NCBI RefSeq assembly: GCF_000261365.1
Contig: NZ_AJVC01000003.1
Span: 1,426,001 to 1,490,000 of the forward strand
Source: Herbaspirillum sp. GW103
GTDB lineage: Bacteria; Pseudomonadota; Gammaproteobacteria; Burkholderiales; Burkholderiaceae_D
DNA: 64,000 bases
Direction: 5' to 3'
In this document: positions 18,194-26,703 of the stretch, in pieces
Numbering within the stretch: the first letter of the stretch is position 1
Layout of the letters: each line of letters opens with the position of its first letter
Program-made: the position numbers and the translations under genes
The notes under the pieces: generated by a model
What the model saw: only the letters and a program-made list of their open reading frames with translations
Told to the model about the DNA's origin: nothing
The model's database searches: none

Positions 18194-19522
18194 TCACACC
18201 AGCGGGAAGCGCAACTGCGCCACCGTACCCTGCCCTGGCAACGAACGCAGGCGCAGCTTGCCGCCCAGGTGCGTGGCGCTGGCAAAGGCCAGCATGAGGC
18301 CGATACCGGAGCCGCCCGACGAGCTGGGTACCGGCCCGTGCCCCAGGCGCTGCAACAGCTCCGGGGCGATTCCGGCCCCGTTGTCGGAGACTTCGATGAT
18401 CGCCATGCTGCGGCCCGGCCTGGCGGTACTGACCGGGCCACCTTCACCCGCCGCGGCCGAGGCCAGGGTAATGCGGATCTCGCCGTGGTGGCCCAGTGTA
18501 CGCACCGCATGGGCGGCATTGTCGAGCAGGGTCAGGATGATCTGCGAGAGGTCCTGCAGCTGGCTGGCCTTCCAGCCGGGCTGATGCACCTCGGCCACCA
18601 GCAGGACGGCCGGATGACGCAGGCGCCAGCCTTCCAGCAGGCTGGTGAGCCAGGGGGTGATGGCGGCGCTGTCTTCGTTGCGCAGCTGGGCATCGGCGTC
18701 CAGGCGCATGTTTTCCAGCGCGGCCTTGCAGACGGCGATCTGTTCCTCGACCACGCGCACGTCTTCTTCATAGGCCGCCAGCGCCGCGTTGCCGGCCATG
18801 TCGCGGCGCAATTCGCCGGCGATCACGGCCACCGTCGACAGCGGTGTATTGAGCGCATGCGCAGCGCCGGCGGCCTGGGTCCCCAGGGCCACGATACGAT
18901 GGCTCTGCAACTGGCGCTCGCGCGCCTGCGCCAGCTGGCCGTCCCGCAAGCGCACGGCGGCAGCGATACGGCTGACGAACCAGGTGATGAGCAGGGCCGA
19001 GATCGAGAAATTGATCCACATCCCGGCCAGGTGATAGGCCATCGCCTGGCCCTGGTCGTGGATGTGCAGCGGCTGGTAGACGTACACCAGACCGGAATAG
19101 CAACCCAACGCACATACTGCCAGCAGCAAGGCATAGGGCCAGGCCAGCGTGGCCGCTCCCGCCGCCAGTGCCGGCAGGTAGAAGGAGACGAAGGGATTGG
19201 TCGAACCGCCCGAGAAATACAGCAGCGCCGTGAGCACTGCCACATCCAGCAACAGTTGCAGGAACAGTTCGGCCTGCTCGGCCGGGCGCGCCCAGCGCAT
19301 GCGCAGCCAGGTGAGACCATTGATGAGCGCCTGCAAGGCGATCAGGGCCAGCAGGGCCGACAGCGGCAAGGCAATATGCAGCCAGATATGGGCACCGGCC
19401 AGCACCAGCAGCTCCCCCGCCACCATGGCCCAGCGCAACCAGAACAGCCGCGACAGCAAGAGATGCTGGGGCTGGTTCATCTGCTCGGAGACGGGGATGA
19501 AGAAAGTGGTCGGCGAGATCAT
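18194..19522 (-). CDS. regB: Redox sensor histidine kinase, RegB/PrrB family
   Basis: An inner-membrane sensor of about 442 residues with six predicted N-terminal membrane segments. The loop SGGSTNPFVSFYLP carries the GGxxNPF ubiquinone-binding motif of RegB. The phospho-acceptor His is in GAAHALNTPLST, and the ATPase domain has the N box and the GSGIGLMLAFA glycine box. A cysteine in EEQIAVCKAAL may correspond to the redox-active Cys of RegB; this is inference. The frame is open to 19600, but a TATAAT at 19529-19534 puts the transcript start at about 19522. The start is therefore either a leaderless ATG at 19522 or the ATG at 19480. Confidence 0.9.
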   Translation of the reverse strand: MISPTTFFIPVSEQMNQPQHLLLSRLFWLRWAMVAGELLVLAGAHIWLHIALPLSALLALIALQALINGLTWLRMRWARPAEQAELFLQLLLDVAVLTALLYFSGGSTNPFVSFYLPALAAGAATLAWPYALLLAVCALGCYSGLVYVYQPLHIHDQGQAMAYHLAGMWINFSISALLITWFVSRIAAAVRLRDGQLAQARERQLQSHRIVALGTQAAGAAHALNTPLSTVAVIAGELRRDMAGNAALAAYEEDVRVVEEQIAVCKAALENMRLDADAQLRNEDSAAITPWLTSLLEGWRLRHPAVLLVAEVHQPGWKASQLQDLSQIILTLLDNAAHAVRTLGHHGEIRITLASAAAGEGGPVSTARPGRSMAIIEVSDNGAGIAPELLQRLGHGPVPSSSGGSGIGLMLAFASATHLGGKLRLRSLPGQGTVAQLRFPLV

Positions 19523-19528
19523 GCCGGG

Positions 19529-19534
19529 ATTATA
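19529..19534 (-). promoter_or_regulatory. TATAAT -10 box abutting the regB start
   Basis: A perfect TATAAT on the minus strand ends six bases before the ATG at 19522, so transcription should begin at or next to that codon. No good -35 is visible 17 bases upstream. Confidence 0.45.
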
Positions 19535-19596
19535 CGGTCCGGCACCCGGCTTGCGCCCCCTGCGGCGATTTGCCGCAGGGGGCGTCCCGTGCCCGC

Positions 19597-20634
19597 TCAA
19601 TCGAACAGGCGGGCGTAATCGATCAGCATTTCCTCGATGAAGAGCTTGGCCGACAAGGGATGATCCGCTATGGCACGGCGCTCGCCCATGCCGCGCAGTG
19701 CGCGCGACAGGGCCAGGGCATCGACGCGCTCGGCCAGCCGGCCCAGTTCCTTGCCGTAACGCGGGTAGTAGCGCACCACGCCCGCCGACCGCAGCGACAG
19801 CAGGTCATACAGCCAGCGCTGCACCCAGCCGACCAGGTCGGCCGCCGGCGCCTTCTGCAATTTGTCGGCCGCCCGCAAGGCGCCGTCCACACCGGGCTGG
19901 GCCAGGTGGCGCAGCAATTCATCCAGCGCCTCCCGTCCTTCGCCCTGGGCCGCTTCCAGCGCAGCCAGCGGCGCCCCACCCTGCTCGGCCAGCCAGGCAT
20001 CGGCATCCTTGACGCCTTGCTGCCTGAGCCAGACCAACGCCTCGTCGTGGCCGGGCGCGGTCATGGCGAACTTGCGGCAGCGCGAGAGGATGGTGGGCAG
20101 CAAGCGGTCCAGACGATTGGACAGCAACAGGAACATGGTCCCCGGCGGGGGCTCTTCGAGGGTCTTGAGCAAGGCATTGGCGGCGGCGGTGTTGAGCGCC
20201 TCGGCCGGATACAGCATCACCACCCGCAAGCCCGAGCGGTGGGTAGAAACGTTCATGAAATCGGCCAGGGCCCGGATCTGGTCGATCTTGATGTCCTTGG
20301 ACGGGGCCTTGCTGGCCTTGGCGGTTTTCTTTTCTTCACCTGCCTCATCCTCGCCCCCTTCTTCCTCCAGGACCTCCGGGCGCACGCGCCGGTAGTCCGG
20401 ATGATTCGATTGCGAGAACCAGTTGCAGGAGGCGCACACACCGCAGGCATGCGCCTCGGGCGTGGGCGATTCGCACAGCAGCGACTTGGCGAAGGCTTCG
20501 ACGAACTGCGTCTTGCCGGTGCCGGCCGCACCATAGAAGAGCAGCGCATGCGGCAGACGCTCACGCAGTTGCTGCAACTGGCGCCAGCTCTCGCCCTGCC
20601 AGGGCAGCAGCGCCTCGGAAGAAGTCACGGACAT
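19597..20634 (-). CDS. holB: DNA polymerase III subunit delta'
   Basis: Delta' is a structural subunit of the clamp-loader complex. The 345-residue protein has HALLFYGAAGTGKTQFVEAF, an apparently intact Walker A unlike the degenerate one of E. coli. It also has a four-cysteine zinc module (CGVCASCNW with the earlier LLC), the ANALLKTLEEPPPGT segment and the SRC motif in ILSRCRKF. An acidic, Lys-rich insert (about residues 95-125) is not part of the core fold. It follows tmk closely on the same strand, the common mltG-tmk-holB order. Confidence 0.95.
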   Translation of the reverse strand: MSVTSSEALLPWQGESWRQLQQLRERLPHALLFYGAAGTGKTQFVEAFAKSLLCESPTPEAHACGVCASCNWFSQSNHPDYRRVRPEVLEEEGGEDEAGEEKKTAKASKAPSKDIKIDQIRALADFMNVSTHRSGLRVVMLYPAEALNTAAANALLKTLEEPPPGTMFLLLSNRLDRLLPTILSRCRKFAMTAPGHDEALVWLRQQGVKDADAWLAEQGGAPLAALEAAQGEGREALDELLRHLAQPGVDGALRAADKLQKAPAADLVGWVQRWLYDLLSLRSAGVVRYYPRYGKELGRLAERVDALALSRALRGMGERRAIADHPLSAKLFIEEMLIDYARLFD

Positions 20635-20644
20635 GCGGTCTCCC

Positions 20645-21253
20645 TCACAGCGCCGCCATGATGGCGCGCAGTTCTTCCTGGATCACGGCGATCGGCCGGG
20701 TGGAATCGATGAGTCGGAAGCGCTGCGGGAACTGGGCGGCGCGGCGCAGGTATTCGGCGCGGGTGTTGGCGAAGAAATCGGCCTTTTCCTGCTCGAACTT
20801 GTCCAGCGTGCGTTCGGCATCCAGGCGCGCCCGCGCCACCTCAAGCGGCACGTCGAAGAGCAGCGTGAGGTCCGGCTGCAGATGGGGGTGGACCCATTGT
20901 TCCAGGCTGTCCAGCTTGTCCAGCGCCAGCTTGCGACCACCGCCCTGGTAGGCGAAGGTGGCATCGGTGAAACGATCCGAGATGACCCAGTCACCACGCG
21001 CCAGAGCCGGCTCGATGACCTGAGCCAGGTGTTCGCGGCGCGAGGCGAACATCAGCAGGGCTTCGGTTTCCAGGTGCATCCTGTGATGCAGGACCAGTTC
21101 GCGCAGGCGTTCGCCCAGCTCGGTGCCGCCGGGCTCGCGGGTGGCGACCACGGACAGGCCGCGCTCACGCAGCAGCTGAGTGACGAAAGGAATATGGGTC
21201 GACTTGCCGGCGCCGTCGATGCCTTCGAAGGTGATGAATTTGCCTGATGCCAT
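20645..21253 (-). CDS. tmk: Thymidylate kinase
   Basis: Tmk phosphorylates dTMP to dTDP for DNA synthesis. The P-loop [10 protein letters not shown] is at the N-terminus, DRF in [17 protein letters not shown] is the DR(Y/F) motif, and the LID region [16 protein letters not shown] follows. I chose the ATG at 21253 ([14 protein letters not shown]) because it matches the family's N-terminus, giving 202 residues. A GTG six codons upstream at 21271 is possible, and neither has a clear ribosome site. It lies between mltG and holB with 10 bases to holB, so it is part of that operon. Confidence 0.95.
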   Translation of the reverse strand: MASGKFITFEGIDGAGKSTHIPFVTQLLRERGLSVVATREPGGTELGERLRELVLHHRMHLETEALLMFASRREHLAQVIEPALARGDWVISDRFTDATFAYQGGGRKLALDKLDSLEQWVHPHLQPDLTLLFDVPLEVARARLDAERTLDKFEQEKADFFANTRAEYLRRAAQFPQRFRLIDSTRPIAVIQEELRAIMAAL

Positions 21254-21295
21254 GAAGGTATCGCTACTCACTAAATCGGTAAAAGGAAGGCCGGC

Positions 21296-22276
21296 TCAAC
21301 GCTGGTAGCGGTTGACGGCTTGGTTGTGTTCGTTGAGGTTGCTGGAGAAATGGCTGGTGCCATCGCCGCGCGCCACGAAGTATAAGGCTTCGGTCTTGTC
21401 CGGGTTCATGGCAGCCGCCAGCGAGGCCGCACCGGGCAGGGCAATCGGCGTGGGCGGCAGGCCGGCGCGGGTGTAGGTGTTGTAGGGCGTGTCGGTGAGC
21501 AGATCGATCTTGCGGATCTTGCCCTGGTAACGGTCGCCCATGCCATAGATCACGGTCGGGTCGGTCTGCAACAGCATACCGGTGCGCAGACGGTTGACGA
21601 AGACCCCGGCCACCATGCCGCGCTCGGACTTCTGACCGGTCTCCTTCTCGACGATGGACGCCATGATCAGCGCCTCATAGGGCGTGCGATACGGCAGCGA
21701 CAGGTCGCGCTGCGCCCAGGCCTCGTTCAATTTCTTGCTCATGAGGGTGAAGGCCTGCTTGTAGACCTGCATGTCGCTGGCCCCCTTGGCGAAGAGATAG
21801 GTATCCGGGAAGAACAGGCCTTCCGGATAGGTGTATTCGTTGGTCAGCTTGGCCAGGATCTGCTGGTCGGTCCAGCTGGCGGTATCGTGCTTGAGCGCGG
21901 GCTGTTCGGCGATGGCCCGGCGCATCTGCTTGAAGGTCCAGCCTTCGATGACGGTCAGCGCTTCCTGCGCGAATTCGCCGCGGACCAGTTGTTGCAGCAG
22001 GCGCTGCGGCGTGTAGCCCGGCTTGATCTCGTAGCTGCCCGCCTTGATGCGACTGCCTTCGCCTGACAGGCGCGCATAGAGCGCAAACAAATCCGGATTG
22101 ACCGGCACGCCGGCAGCGGCGATCTGCTTGGCCGCACCATTGACGCCGGCGCCCGGCATGATCGTGAAGGCAATCACCTGCGCGTTCGGGTCGATGATGG
22201 GCTGCCGCGACCAATACACTCCGGCTCCCGCCACCAGGGCGGCCAGTACCAGCAATGTCACAAATAACTTCTTCAT
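21296..22276 (-). CDS. mltG: Endolytic murein transglycosylase MltG
   Basis: MltG is an inner-membrane-anchored lytic transglycosylase that cuts nascent glycan strands and helps end peptidoglycan polymerisation. The 326-residue protein starts MKKLFVTLLVLAALVAGAGV, a single membrane anchor. A LysM-like segment follows, then the YceG catalytic domain with the conserved Glu in MASIVEKETGQ and the C-terminal NTYTRAGLPPTPIALPG motif. The frame is open to 22357, but the family start matches the ATG at 22276. It leads the mltG-tmk-holB operon and is divergent from ygfZ. Confidence 0.94.
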   Translation of the reverse strand: MKKLFVTLLVLAALVAGAGVYWSRQPIIDPNAQVIAFTIMPGAGVNGAAKQIAAAGVPVNPDLFALYARLSGEGSRIKAGSYEIKPGYTPQRLLQQLVRGEFAQEALTVIEGWTFKQMRRAIAEQPALKHDTASWTDQQILAKLTNEYTYPEGLFFPDTYLFAKGASDMQVYKQAFTLMSKKLNEAWAQRDLSLPYRTPYEALIMASIVEKETGQKSERGMVAGVFVNRLRTGMLLQTDPTVIYGMGDRYQGKIRKIDLLTDTPYNTYTRAGLPPTPIALPGAASLAAAMNPDKTEALYFVARGDGTSHFSSNLNEHNQAVNRYQR

Positions 22277-22421
22277 ACCAGAGGCGAAATCCTTGTTGCT
22301 CCGACGCGATTTTTCGGAGATCACTATAATCGAGGCATCAATGATAATCGCTGGCACGACAGTTGCCTAATTTGCCGGACCGAATGACCCGGCAAGACGT
22401 AATCCGTAAAAGATTTCCCCT

Positions 22422-23495
22422 ATGACAGAAATGACTTCTTCGCCCTCCGGCTGGCGCGACTTCCTGGCACAGCAAGGCGCCCGGTTCGACGCCGAGAGTG
22501 CCGACCAGGCCGACGTGATCGGCTTCGGTTCCGCCTCCCCCGCACCGCAAAGCCTGGAAAGCTTCATGGCCCCGCTGACCACGCTGGGCCTGATCGCCGT
22601 CACCGGCGAGGACGCCGCCAGCTTCCTGCATGGCCAGCTCACCAACGATGTAGCGCAGCTGGATACCGGTGTGGCACGACTGGCAGGCTACTGCTCGCCC
22701 AAGGGACGCCTGCTGGCGACCTTCCTGATGTGGCGCGACGAGCAGGCCATCTGGCTGCAACTGCCGCGCGCCCTGCAGCCGGCCATCCAGAAACGTCTGC
22801 AGATGTTCGTCATGCGCGCCAAGGCCAGGCTGGCCGACGCCAGCCCCGAGCGCGCCATGCTCGGCCTGGTCGGCCCGGCTACCGCCAATGCACTGGCACA
22901 ATGGTTCCCGGTCTTGCCGGCGGCCCCCTACGACAAGATCGACAACAGCCACGGCACCCTGATCCGCCTGGCCGATGCCGTCGACAGTCCGCGCTATCAA
23001 TGGATCGCCCCCGTGGACATCCTCACCACCGCCTGGCCCGAACTGGCCCGGCATCTGAGTCCGACGGCGGGCCTGGCCTGGCGGCTTTCGGAGATCCGTG
23101 CGGGCGTGCCGGGCATCGTGCAAGCCACCCAGGAGCAGTTCGTGCCGCAGATGATCAATTTCGAACTGATCGGCGGGGTCAACTTCAAGAAGGGCTGCTA
23201 CCCCGGTCAGGAAATCGTGGCGCGCAGCCAGTACCTGGGCAAGCTCAAGCGCCGCACCATGCTGGCCACCATCGCCAGCAGCCAGGCGCATGCGGGACAG
23301 GAAGTGTTTGCCGCCGCCGATCCTGGCCAGCCCTGCGGCATGGTGGTCAACGCCGAAGCGCTGGATGAGGGCCACGCCCTGGCCCTGGTGGAAATGAAGC
23401 TGGCCGCCGCCGAAGACAGCGTGCACCTGGGCGCGGCCGATGGTCCGGCACTGCATTGGCATGCCCTGCCCTATGAGCTGGCCGATCCGCAATAA
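22422..23495 (+). CDS. ygfZ: tRNA-modifying protein YgfZ (folate-binding, GcvT-like)
   Basis: YgfZ is a folate-dependent protein needed for some iron-sulfur enzymes such as MiaB. The 357-residue protein has the signature KGCYPGQE with the key Cys259, a GcvT-type fold with AVTGEDAASFLHGQLTNDV near residue 70, and a short C-terminal barrel. It is divergent from mltG, with 145 bases between. It is followed by the DUF4936 and NRDE genes on the same strand, which together look like one transcript. Confidence 0.92.
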   Translation: MTEMTSSPSGWRDFLAQQGARFDAESADQADVIGFGSASPAPQSLESFMAPLTTLGLIAVTGEDAASFLHGQLTNDVAQLDTGVARLAGYCSPKGRLLATFLMWRDEQAIWLQLPRALQPAIQKRLQMFVMRAKARLADASPERAMLGLVGPATANALAQWFPVLPAAPYDKIDNSHGTLIRLADAVDSPRYQWIAPVDILTTAWPELARHLSPTAGLAWRLSEIRAGVPGIVQATQEQFVPQMINFELIGGVNFKKGCYPGQEIVARSQYLGKLKRRTMLATIASSQAHAGQEVFAAADPGQPCGMVVNAEALDEGHALALVEMKLAAAEDSVHLGAADGPALHWHALPYELADPQ

Positions 23496-23539
23496 GCGGC
23501 GCGCCGACCGAGCCACACCGCAGCCATAGGGACGCATCC

Positions 23540-23839
23540 ATGGATCTCTACATTTATTATCGGGTCGACACTGCACACGCGACGACCCTGTTCGGCAAGA
23601 TCAAGGGAGTACAGGCCATGTTGCAAGCGCGCCTGGGCATCGCCGGTGGCCTCAAGCGCCGCCCCGGCGAACAGGAAGGCTTGCAGACCTGGATGGAAAT
23701 CTACCAGGGCATCCTGCCCTCCGGCCTCGACGAATTCACCGCCACGCTGGCGCGCGCCCTGGAAGACTCGGGCGCCGCCGCGCTCATCAGCGGCCAGCGC
23801 CACGTTGAACAGTTCGAGGATGTTGCGCCATGTGCCTGA
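23540..23839 (+). CDS. DUF4936 family protein (99 aa)
   Basis: A 99-residue protein starting MDLYIYYRVDTAHATTLF. The YIYYRV start, the KRRPGEQEGLQTWMEIYQG core and a helical C-terminal half with an HVEQFE ending match the betaproteobacterial DUF4936 family, probably a ferredoxin-like fold. Function is unknown. It lies 44 bases after ygfZ, and its end overlaps the NRDE gene by 10 bases, so it is likely coexpressed with both. Confidence 0.8.
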   Translation: MDLYIYYRVDTAHATTLFGKIKGVQAMLQARLGIAGGLKRRPGEQEGLQTWMEIYQGILPSGLDEFTATLARALEDSGAAALISGQRHVEQFEDVAPCA

Positions 23840-24678
23840 TCATCTTCGCCTGGAAAGTGATCCCCGGCATGCCCCTGATCATGGCGGCCAATCGCGACGA
23901 GTTCTACGCCCGCCCGGCGGCCCATGCCGACTGGTGGAACGACCATCCCAAGATTTATGCCGGACGCGACCTGCAAGGCGGAGGCACCTGGCTGGGTGTA
24001 ACCAGGGACGGGCGCTTTGCCGCCCTGACCAATGTGCGCGCACCCTCGGAGCGTCGCACCGACGCGCCCACCCGCGGCCAGCTGGTGGCCGACTATCTGG
24101 CCAGCGACCTCGATGTGCAGGCATACCTGCGACGGATCGAACCCGAGGCGCAGCGTTACAACGGTTTCAACCTGCTGCTGGGCGATCGGGAAACCATGGT
24201 GTGGTATTCCAACCGGGGCCAGGAAGATCCGCGCAACGGCCAGCCGCTGGAGTACGGAGTCTACGGCGTCTCCAACGCCTTGCTGGACACGCCCTGGCCC
24301 AAGCTCACCCGGGCCAAGGCGCAGTTTGCCAGCCTGCTGTGCCAAGGCGCGCCGGAGGAAACCTTCTTCGAGATGTTGACCGATGGCACCCGTGCCAATG
24401 ATTGCCGCCTGCCCGATACCGGCGTGGGATTGGAAAAGGAGCGCATGCTCTCGCCCATCTTCATCCGCTCGCCGGACTATGGCACGCGCTGCTCGACGGT
24501 TCTGCGCGTGCCCATCGTCGGCGAGCCGGTGCTGACCGAGCAGGTGGTTGATCCTATGGCGATGCAATATAGCGCCGAGCCGGCCACGGACAAAGCGTGC
24601 AAGATACCCTGCAAGCCGCGCCTGCAGGAAATGCCATCCGACAACCACCTGCCGGATGGAAAAGCAGGCGCCATCTGA
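23830..24678 (+). CDS. NRDE (TANGO2-like) family protein
   Basis: A 282-residue protein starting MCLIIFAWKVIPGMPLIMAANRDEFY. The Cys at position 2 and the NRDE motif near residue 20 define the NRDE/TANGO2 family, which resembles N-terminal-nucleophile hydrolases. Further conserved pieces are GGGTWLGVTRDGRFAALTN and the YGTRCSTVL segment near residue 220. The enzymatic role is not established; eukaryotic TANGO2 is linked to lipid and heme homeostasis. The start overlaps the preceding gene. Confidence 0.88.
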   Translation: MCLIIFAWKVIPGMPLIMAANRDEFYARPAAHADWWNDHPKIYAGRDLQGGGTWLGVTRDGRFAALTNVRAPSERRTDAPTRGQLVADYLASDLDVQAYLRRIEPEAQRYNGFNLLLGDRETMVWYSNRGQEDPRNGQPLEYGVYGVSNALLDTPWPKLTRAKAQFASLLCQGAPEETFFEMLTDGTRANDCRLPDTGVGLEKERMLSPIFIRSPDYGTRCSTVLRVPIVGEPVLTEQVVDPMAMQYSAEPATDKACKIPCKPRLQEMPSDNHLPDGKAGAI

Positions 24679-24739
24679 GTGGAAGACTTCACACACGGTC
24701 TTGCTGACATAACCAGATCGAATATCTGATATACAGAAG

Positions 24740-24848
24740 ATAAATTGGATGAATTTGATGCGGAGCAGTAAAGTTGCACCTGTCTCCTCCAATTTCCTCC
24801 TAAAGAATTGGATTCAAGCCCACACCGCAAGGTTGTGGGCTTTTTTTT
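24740..24848 (+). ncRNA. Candidate small RNA with anti-Shine-Dalgarno loop
   Basis: In a 190-base gap, TCCAATT (24788-24794) pairs with AATTGGA (24806-24812), exposing TCCTCCTAAAG as an 11-base loop. A second CTCCTCC lies just 5' of the stem. A perfect terminator stem with eight T residues ends the unit, typical of Hfq-bound sRNAs. The exposed CCUCCU is complementary to ribosome-binding sites, as in the CUCCU-loop (cuckoo-type) sRNAs of other proteobacteria. The 5' end is uncertain; the TATACA at 24730-24735 is a possible -10 box. It could instead be merely the 3' UTR of the ygfZ operon. Confidence 0.4.
24816..24848 (+). terminator. Strong Rho-independent terminator
   Basis: AGCCCACA pairs with TGTGGGCT around a short CCGCAAGGT loop and is followed by eight T residues. 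It ends the ygfZ-DUF4936-NRDE transcript, the candidate small RNA, or both. Confidence 0.85.
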
Positions 24849-24869
24849 CGTCCGTCCAGCGCAGTACGG

Positions 24870-25568
24870 TCAGACGTGCATTTCCAGCGCCTCCAGCAGC
24901 ATCTCCGCCACGCGTTCGGACGACTGCGGATTCTGGCCGGTAATCAGCTGGCCGTCGCGGATGGCAAACACCTGCCAGTTGTCGGCACCTTCAAAAATCC
25001 CCCCCAGCTCACGCAGACGGCTCTCCAGCAGGAACGGCACGACCTCGGCCAGCCCCACTTCGCGCTCTTCGGCATCTGTGAAGGAATTGACACGCTTGCC
25101 CGCCACCATCGGCTTGCCATCGGCCTTCACGGCCGAAACCAGGCCGGCGGCACCGTGGCAGACTGAAGCAATGAACTTGCCGGCGGCATAGGCGTTCTCG
25201 ACGATGGCCTTGACGTTGGCGTCGTCGGGCAGGTCCCACATGGTGCCGTGACCGCCCGGGAAGAACACCGCATCAAAGGTGCTCACGTCGATCTCGCCCA
25301 AGGCAGGCGTCTGGGCGATGCGCTGCTGCAGTTCAGCATCGGCCAGCATGCGTTCGACGATGGCCTCATTCTGACCCTGGGGCTTGACGCTACCCGGATC
25401 AATCGGCGCCTTGCCACCGGCGGTGGAAGCGATCAGCACCGAAGCCCCGGCATCCACCAGGGCGTAGTAAGGCGCGGCCAGTTCCTCGGCCCACAGGCCG
25501 GTGGGTTTGTCGGTGTCCCCCATGCGGCTGCTGGAGGTGACGATCATCAGGATATCGGGCTTGGTCAT
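24870..25568 (-). CDS. DJ-1/PfpI family (Hsp31-like) protein
   Basis: A 232-residue class I glutamine-amidotransferase-like protein starting MTKPDILMIVTSSSRMG. FFPGGHGTMWDL and the nucleophile elbow ASVCHGAAGLVSA mark the Hsp31/PfpI-type active site, with a Cys-His pair and Glu or Asp nearby. Related proteins act as glyoxalase III, deglycase or chaperone. The start at 25568 has AAGGAA close upstream. It is divergently transcribed from a LysR gene 134 bases away, which suggests regulation by it. Confidence 0.88.
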   Translation of the reverse strand: MTKPDILMIVTSSSRMGDTDKPTGLWAEELAAPYYALVDAGASVLIASTAGGKAPIDPGSVKPQGQNEAIVERMLADAELQQRIAQTPALGEIDVSTFDAVFFPGGHGTMWDLPDDANVKAIVENAYAAGKFIASVCHGAAGLVSAVKADGKPMVAGKRVNSFTDAEEREVGLAEVVPFLLESRLRELGGIFEGADNWQVFAIRDGQLITGQNPQSSERVAEMLLEALEMHV

Positions 25569-25702
25569 GTTATTCCTTTCTTCATGAGGGATGGATGGCA
25601 TATGAAGCAAAACGACATTGCCAACGTGGACCGCACTTTATTCCTGTAGTTATCGAAGATAAACTAGGCAACCATCAATTCATTCATTACATCATTGAAC
25701 AA

Positions 25703-26614
25703 ATGCGCAGCTTTGATCCCGTCCAGCTAGGCAGCATCGAACTGTTCTGCAAGGCGGCCGAACTGGGCAGCTTCACGGCGGCCGCCGAGGCACTGGGGCT
25801 GACACCGGCGTCGGTGAGCCGCTCCATCAGCCGGCTGGAAGCGCGACTGGGCGTGCGTCTGTTTGCCCGGACCACGCGCCAGATCCGGCTCACGCGCGAG
25901 GGCGAGCTGTATCACGAACAATGCCGCCAGGCCCTGGAACAGATCGCCCAGGCCGAACGCATCCTCACCGGCCAGCAGAAAGTGCCCAGCGGCCCCTTGC
26001 GCATCAGTGTGGGCAGCCCTTACGCGCACTATCGGCTGCTGCCCTTGTTGCCGCGTTTCCAGGCGGCGTATCCGCAGATCGAAGTGGAATTGAGCATTGC
26101 CAACCGCGTCATCGATTTCGTCGAAGAGGGATATGACCTCGCGATCCGGCTGGGTGTGCCACAGGATTCACGGCTGATCGCCCATACCCTGGAAGAGGCC
26201 ACGCTGGGGGTCTTTGCAGCGCCCGATTATCTCGCGCGGCGCGGTCGGCCCGACAGCGTGGAAGCGCTCAAGCAGCATGACTGCATCCAGTTCATCCTGC
26301 CCAGTACCGGGCGCGCCATGCCATGGATCTTCAAGGATGCCCAGGGGCGCGACATGGATTTTCATTTCCGGAGCCGCCAGCGCATCCATGACGACGTGCT
26401 GGGCTGCGTCAACTGGGCCATGGCGGGCGGGGGATTGTTCCAGATCTACCACTTCATCGCGCAGGCAGCGGTCCAGCGCGGCGAACTGGTGGAAGTACTG
26501 CAGTCGGCCGGGCATCGCACCCGGCGCTTTTCCATCCTGTATCCGCACAACCGGCACCTGTCGGCGCGGGTACGGGCGTTTGTCGATTTTCTGATGCAGG
26601 CAGTGCGGCCGTAA
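25703..26614 (+). CDS. LysR family transcriptional regulator
   Basis: A 303-residue LysR regulator: winged helix-turn-helix at about 5-65 (LGSFTAAAEALGLTPASVSRSISRLEARLGVRLF) and a periplasmic-binding-like effector domain from about 90. The start MRSFDPVQLG is chosen because it begins the DNA-binding domain; an in-frame start at 25595 adds 36 unrelated residues. The ribosome site is weak. Divergent orientation to the DJ-1/PfpI gene makes that gene the likely target. The effector is unknown. Confidence 0.9.
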   Translation: MRSFDPVQLGSIELFCKAAELGSFTAAAEALGLTPASVSRSISRLEARLGVRLFARTTRQIRLTREGELYHEQCRQALEQIAQAERILTGQQKVPSGPLRISVGSPYAHYRLLPLLPRFQAAYPQIEVELSIANRVIDFVEEGYDLAIRLGVPQDSRLIAHTLEEATLGVFAAPDYLARRGRPDSVEALKQHDCIQFILPSTGRAMPWIFKDAQGRDMDFHFRSRQRIHDDVLGCVNWAMAGGGLFQIYHFIAQAAVQRGELVEVLQSAGHRTRRFSILYPHNRHLSARVRAFVDFLMQAVRP

Positions 26615-26703
26615 AGACTTCGGCCCCACCGCCACGCCGAACACGACGTGAGGATGGGGCCGATCAGTCAAGCCGGTGCTGCGGGCACAAGGCCCGCCGC
26701 TGC

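Noticed and set aside
18164-19618. Plus-strand frame opposite regB
   Set aside because: Gln/Arg/His-rich antisense translation over a well-supported histidine kinase.
26621-26662. GC hairpin between the LysR gene and dctA as terminator
   Set aside because: CGGCCCCA/TGGGGCCG arms are far apart and no T run follows on either strand.
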